Assembly: GCA_014155875.1 (NCBI GenBank)
Contig: JACEFZ010026897.1
Location: 35,182-99,181 of the forward strand
Origin: Cepaea nemoralis
Lineage: Eukaryota > Mollusca > Gastropoda > Stylommatophora > Helicidae
Direction of reading: 5' to 3'
Length of the DNA: 64,000 nt
Both the position numbers and the translations under genes were made by a program. Below, one piece after another: positions 59,930 to 64,000 of the stretch. Positions within the stretch are counted from its first letter, which is position 1; each line of letters begins with the position of its first letter. Under the pieces are notes generated by a model. It was not told the origin of the DNA. It did not search any database and was given only the letters and a program-made list of their open reading frames with translations.

Positions 59930-62309
<2,380 letters not shown>

Positions 62310-62499
62310 TGTATATATATATATGGCCGAAATGTTGTCAATACGACATGTTCTCTCAATTAACATATCAATACAGTAGTTTTCACTAAGCACGCTCCTT
62401 TAATTTGATATATAATATACGTATGCTACCATTTTAATTACTTTTAGGTCATAACTGTGAAACGCCCTTACTTCCCATTTTCCGCCTTCCATTTGTGCT

Positions 62500-63790
62500 T
62501 GGTCCAAACTTAACTTTTTTTTTCGGGCAAGATGCACAGAAATATGTTTTTTCCCCGCGTTTCCATCCTGTTTTAGGATATTGCGGTCAACACCAGCATC
62601 TTTCAGCTGTATGTTAATTCCTAGGCTAGATTACGCTCATCAGCACGCCACGAATTTCTGAGCGACCGGCTCCATACTCTCGCAAGTCACTGGCGCGACT
62701 CGAACCCCTTCAGATTCTCGTGCGCTCACGTCAACCAAGAGAGTATTCGGGGTTATTGAGAGAGCTGCTAACCTCTCAGCCAGGGAGACCGGCGCACATA
62801 AATATACCAGGCAATAAATTCTGCAACCTGTTGTTTGTGGCTAATATTTTAAACTTAGCCTTCCCGAAAGTTAAATTTGAAGGTTATTAACAGTATTTTC
62901 TAAAATATCCACATTGCAAGGAGGTATTTTTTATTATCTCTGATATTTTTTTTTTCCTTGATAAGGGATAAAAGCGTTCACATTGTAAGGGAAATAATTT
63001 AACTACAAGCATTATTAGAGAGAAATACGTTTTCGCCAAGTAACCATATTTTGTAATAACTTAAAATCCTCTATGATTGTACAATAAAGAAGGAGGTAAA
63101 CAGGCAAAGTTAGTAGTGTGAAAACTCGTGTACAACTCTTTTGAAACATTTCATTTGTTAGAATGTAAGATAAAGTTTTGAAAACATCAAGGAATTTATT
63201 ACACTGTATGCTTTATATGACATGTCTGTAAACATTGTACATATCACTGAGCTTGAACCAGCTTGTATTTTTGACTGGCAACAAACAACAAAGCCGGGTT
63301 TCTCTAAGTTCAAGGTTTGTTGATTGTTTTCGAAGGTTGGATCATTCATGGATCATTCATATATAGACTGAAGACTGCGATTGCATGTATTAAAGGTGGA
63401 AGTATGTAAAAAAAAAAAAAAAGAACAACAACAACAAACAAACAAACAACAAAGCCGATTTCTAACATCAAATAGTCATTATAGCAGTTTCTGGGGTGAT
63501 CATTGGCTCGCAGTGCCTCGAACACAGAGTTTTTCTATCTTTCCTACCTTACATTATGTAGTCCACAAGGCCTAACATTCTCGATTTCCATCTCAGGGAA
63601 TCCATTACATTTTAGCCTGCTACCACCTCCAAAATTAACTCCATTGTAAAATTTCAATTAAATGCTTTTCGCCATGGCTAACTAATTGAATGCCATGGGA
63701 TGATTAATCGTCTTAAGCGACTTCCCGTATCTGCCATGGGCTTATATACCCGAAATGTTGTCACTGCGAATAGCTCTCGTAATTGAAATA
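62500..63790 (+). repeat. R1 copy c
   Basis: It matches copies a and b. It contains the undisturbed LINE-C site (CCAAAATTAACTCCATTGTA at about 63632) and Helitron-like site (GTATCTGCCATGGGCTTATA at about 63728). A SINE-A is inserted near its left part and a mariner at its right end. Confidence 0.8.
62560..62790 (-). mobile_element. SINE-A in R1 copy c
   Basis: Minus strand: head CCGGTCTCCCTGGCTGAGAG GTTAGCAGC, B box GGTTCGAGTCGCGCC, tail to ATCCTAAAACAGG. The flanks GCACAGAAATA (about 62532) and GCACATAAATA (about 62794) match 10 of 11. The core hairpin is degraded in this copy. Confidence 0.8.
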
Positions 63791-63792
63791 TC

Positions 63793-64000
63793 AATATAGT
63801 AAGAGGGTGAGTTAATAAGTAAGCCACAAATGGCTGTAGAAAATAACTAAATATGATAACAACTTGAAACGAGTTTCTTTTTATACAAACATTGTCCCTT
63901 TATTTCTCAACATAATTTCCACCAACATTGATGCACTTGTCCCATCGTTTTATCAGTTCTCCCCAAACCCGCTGTAAAGAACTGCCCTGCTCGTTGTCTA
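63793..64000 (-). mobile_element. Mariner-like element, 3' part, cut by the window edge
   Basis: The element edge GAGGGTGAGTTAATAAGTAA follows TA at about 63791 inside R1 copy c, where copy b has the plain site ATACAGTAGTTT. It carries the C-terminus of a transposase (see 63900-63999). Confidence 0.75.
63900..63999 (-). CDS. Mariner-type transposase, C-terminal 32 codons (partial)
   Basis: The minus-strand frame is open to the window edge: DNEQGSSLQRVWGELIKRWD, then KCINVGGNYVEK and TAA (63902-63900). The RW.KCI...G.Y(V/F)E(K/H) ending is diagnostic of mariner/Tc1-type transposases. The catalytic region lies outside the window, so activity cannot be judged. It differs from the deleted remnant at 4020-4345 (CIERRGDY). 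Confidence 0.8.
   Translation of the reverse strand, partial: DNEQGSSLQRVWGELIKRWDKCINVGGNYVEK

Overview
This is a eukaryotic window of the gene-poor, repeat-rich kind. It has spliced exons with GT/AG borders, APE-type and RNase H-bearing LINEs, tRNA-derived SINEs, hAT, mariner and Helitron-like DNA elements, and very abundant micro- and minisatellites. The repeat mix and the one recognisable host gene suggest an invertebrate, most likely a mollusc and perhaps a gastropod. That placement is inference from style, not from a search.

Only one host gene is well supported: a minus-strand MFSD6-like major facilitator transporter. Five exons were found at 21249-20290, 14604-14445, 10618-10458, 6980-6776 and 3176-3103. 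Splice sites and phases agree at every junction (0, 1, 0, 1, with the last exon ending in phase 0). They encode about 520 residues. The C-terminal membrane half must lie beyond the left edge of the window. Its introns (3.5-5.7 kb) are filled with mobile elements.

Layout. 0-22 kb: the MFSD6-like gene, with LINEs, a deleted mariner, a hAT element holding a nested LINE, several SINE families and microsatellites in its introns. 22-32 kb: TA-flanked MITEs, a GAT tract, a Helitron-like element, an I-type LINE and a 1.9-kb TAG-based array. 32-37 kb: a LINE split by hAT copy 2, TC and TCTA tracts and a 36-bp minisatellite. 37.6-41.07 kb: a 19-bp minisatellite of about 150 units, itself duplicated at block scale, with a LINE in one block only. 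44-50 kb: CTT tracts, two unrelated 28-bp arrays and a CAGA tract. 51-54 kb: a fold-back hairpin, SINEs, two more 36-bp arrays and hAT copy 3. 55-64 kb: I-type and RNase H LINEs and a roughly 1-kb segment (R1) present three times in the same direction, each copy hit by different insertions. The right edge cuts a mariner-like transposase.

I found no operon, CRISPR, phage or other defence-like system. The most interesting signals are in the repeats: a SINE family whose conserved core can form two hairpins with compensatory changes between copies; internal empty-site records that order insertions; a fold-back hairpin; and a MITE family with one long member carrying unidentified sequence. Tandem repeats take up roughly a fifth to a quarter of the window. 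Family names used here (LINE-A, SINE-A, R1 and so on) are local labels only.
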